6,327 bases of DNA from Thermoanaerobaculia bacterium. Its GTDB lineage: Bacteria > Acidobacteriota > Thermoanaerobaculia > Gp7-AA8. Shown piece by piece: positions 6,193 to 6,327 of the stretch. The notes under the pieces were generated by a model. The model did not search any database and was not told where the DNA came from. It saw nothing but the letters and a program-made list of their open reading frames with translations. A program made the position numbers and the translations under genes. The stretch is taken from assembly GCA_023700825.1 (NCBI GenBank), contig JAMPYE010000266.1, positions 1-6,327 of the forward strand. The letters run 5' to 3'. Positions within the stretch are counted from its first letter, which is position 1. Each line of letters opens with the position of its first letter.

Positions 6193-6228
6193 GTTGTTAG
6201 TTGTTAGATTCTAGTTGTTAGCTGTTAG
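6193..6228 (+). repeat. Heptamer array C: five in-phase GTTGTTA-type units
   Basis: The units are GTTGTTA (6193), GTTGTTA (6200), GATTCTA (6207, degenerate), GTTGTTA (6214) and GCTGTTA (6221), plus a closing G. The 7-bp phase holds throughout. Both degenerate units still keep TAG on the + strand and a stop on the - strand, so the array closes all six frames. On the - strand it lies 11 bases upstream of the HAD start. The degenerate unit reads TAGAAT on that strand, close to a -10 box, but no matching -35 was found. Confidence 0.88.
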
Positions 6229-6325
6229 CGCGCGTGGAGTGGCGAGTTCCGCAGACGCAAGAATCCTCGTCAGAGGCCTGCAGCTTCCATTCGTGGTCAT
6301 GGATGCGGACTTCTTCGCCTGCTTT
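6218..6325 (-). CDS. Possible 3' end of a gene entering from the right edge
   Basis: An open minus-strand frame of 35 codons runs from the window edge to a TAA at 6218-6220 and reads KAGEEVRIHDHEWKL and onwards, ending CGTRHSTRANS. The peptide looks mixed and protein-like and contains CVCG, but no family is recognised. Its third-position GC (about two thirds) is lower than I would expect next to the clear genes. Another minus frame and two plus frames are also open across most of this short stretch, so this could be chance. If real, its last codons and stop lie within heptamer array C. Confidence 0.2.
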   Translation of the reverse strand, partial: KAGEEVRIHDHEWKLQASDEDSCVCGTRHSTRANS

Positions 6326-6327
6326 GA

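Overview
The window comes from a high-GC bacterium with closely packed genes. The coding regions strongly prefer G or C at codon third positions, which also produces long spurious open frames on the opposite strands. The lineage cannot be fixed from this sequence alone. A fused nuoC-nuoD, a separate rubrerythrin-like gene behind nuoI and TAACAAC-type heptamer repeats between genes would suit a deep-branching high-GC group such as Acidobacteriota or the former Deltaproteobacteria, but this is only a guess.

Left half (about 1-3532, + strand): part of a respiratory complex I operon, in the order nuoB, nuoCD (fused), nuoI, then a small rubrerythrin-like di-iron protein. nuoB and nuoCD overlap by an ATGA start/stop, nuoCD and nuoI are 30 bp apart, and the ferritin-like gene starts 9 bp after nuoI. 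NuoB, NuoCD and NuoI together form most of the quinone-reducing arm: cluster N2, the quinone pocket, and clusters N6a and N6b. The NADH-input genes (nuoEFG) and nuoH, which often lie between nuoD and nuoI, are absent here and must be elsewhere if they exist. nuoA may lie just upstream of the window.

Middle (3533-3722): a 190-bp intergenic stretch holding two heptamer arrays, GTTGTTA x3 and TAACAAC x2. They form a perfect 15-bp inverted repeat around a 136-bp spacer that contains a 7-bp GC-rich hairpin.

Right half (3723-6181): a peptide deformylase-like gene on the + strand, convergent with and overlapping by 19 bp a 12-TM MFS efflux-type transporter (GTG start) on the - strand. An HAD phosphatase of the phosphoglycolate phosphatase type lies upstream of the transporter on the - strand and probably shares its transcript. 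A third heptamer array (five units, two of them degenerate) sits just upstream of the HAD start. A low-confidence minus-strand gene end may run in from the right edge and stop inside that array.

The core genes belong to familiar families. The least explained element is the heptamer system. It marks three gene boundaries, puts stop codons in all six frames in two of its three arrays, stands where a ribosome binding site would be expected before two start codons, and flanks the deformylase-MFS-HAD block in inverted orientation.
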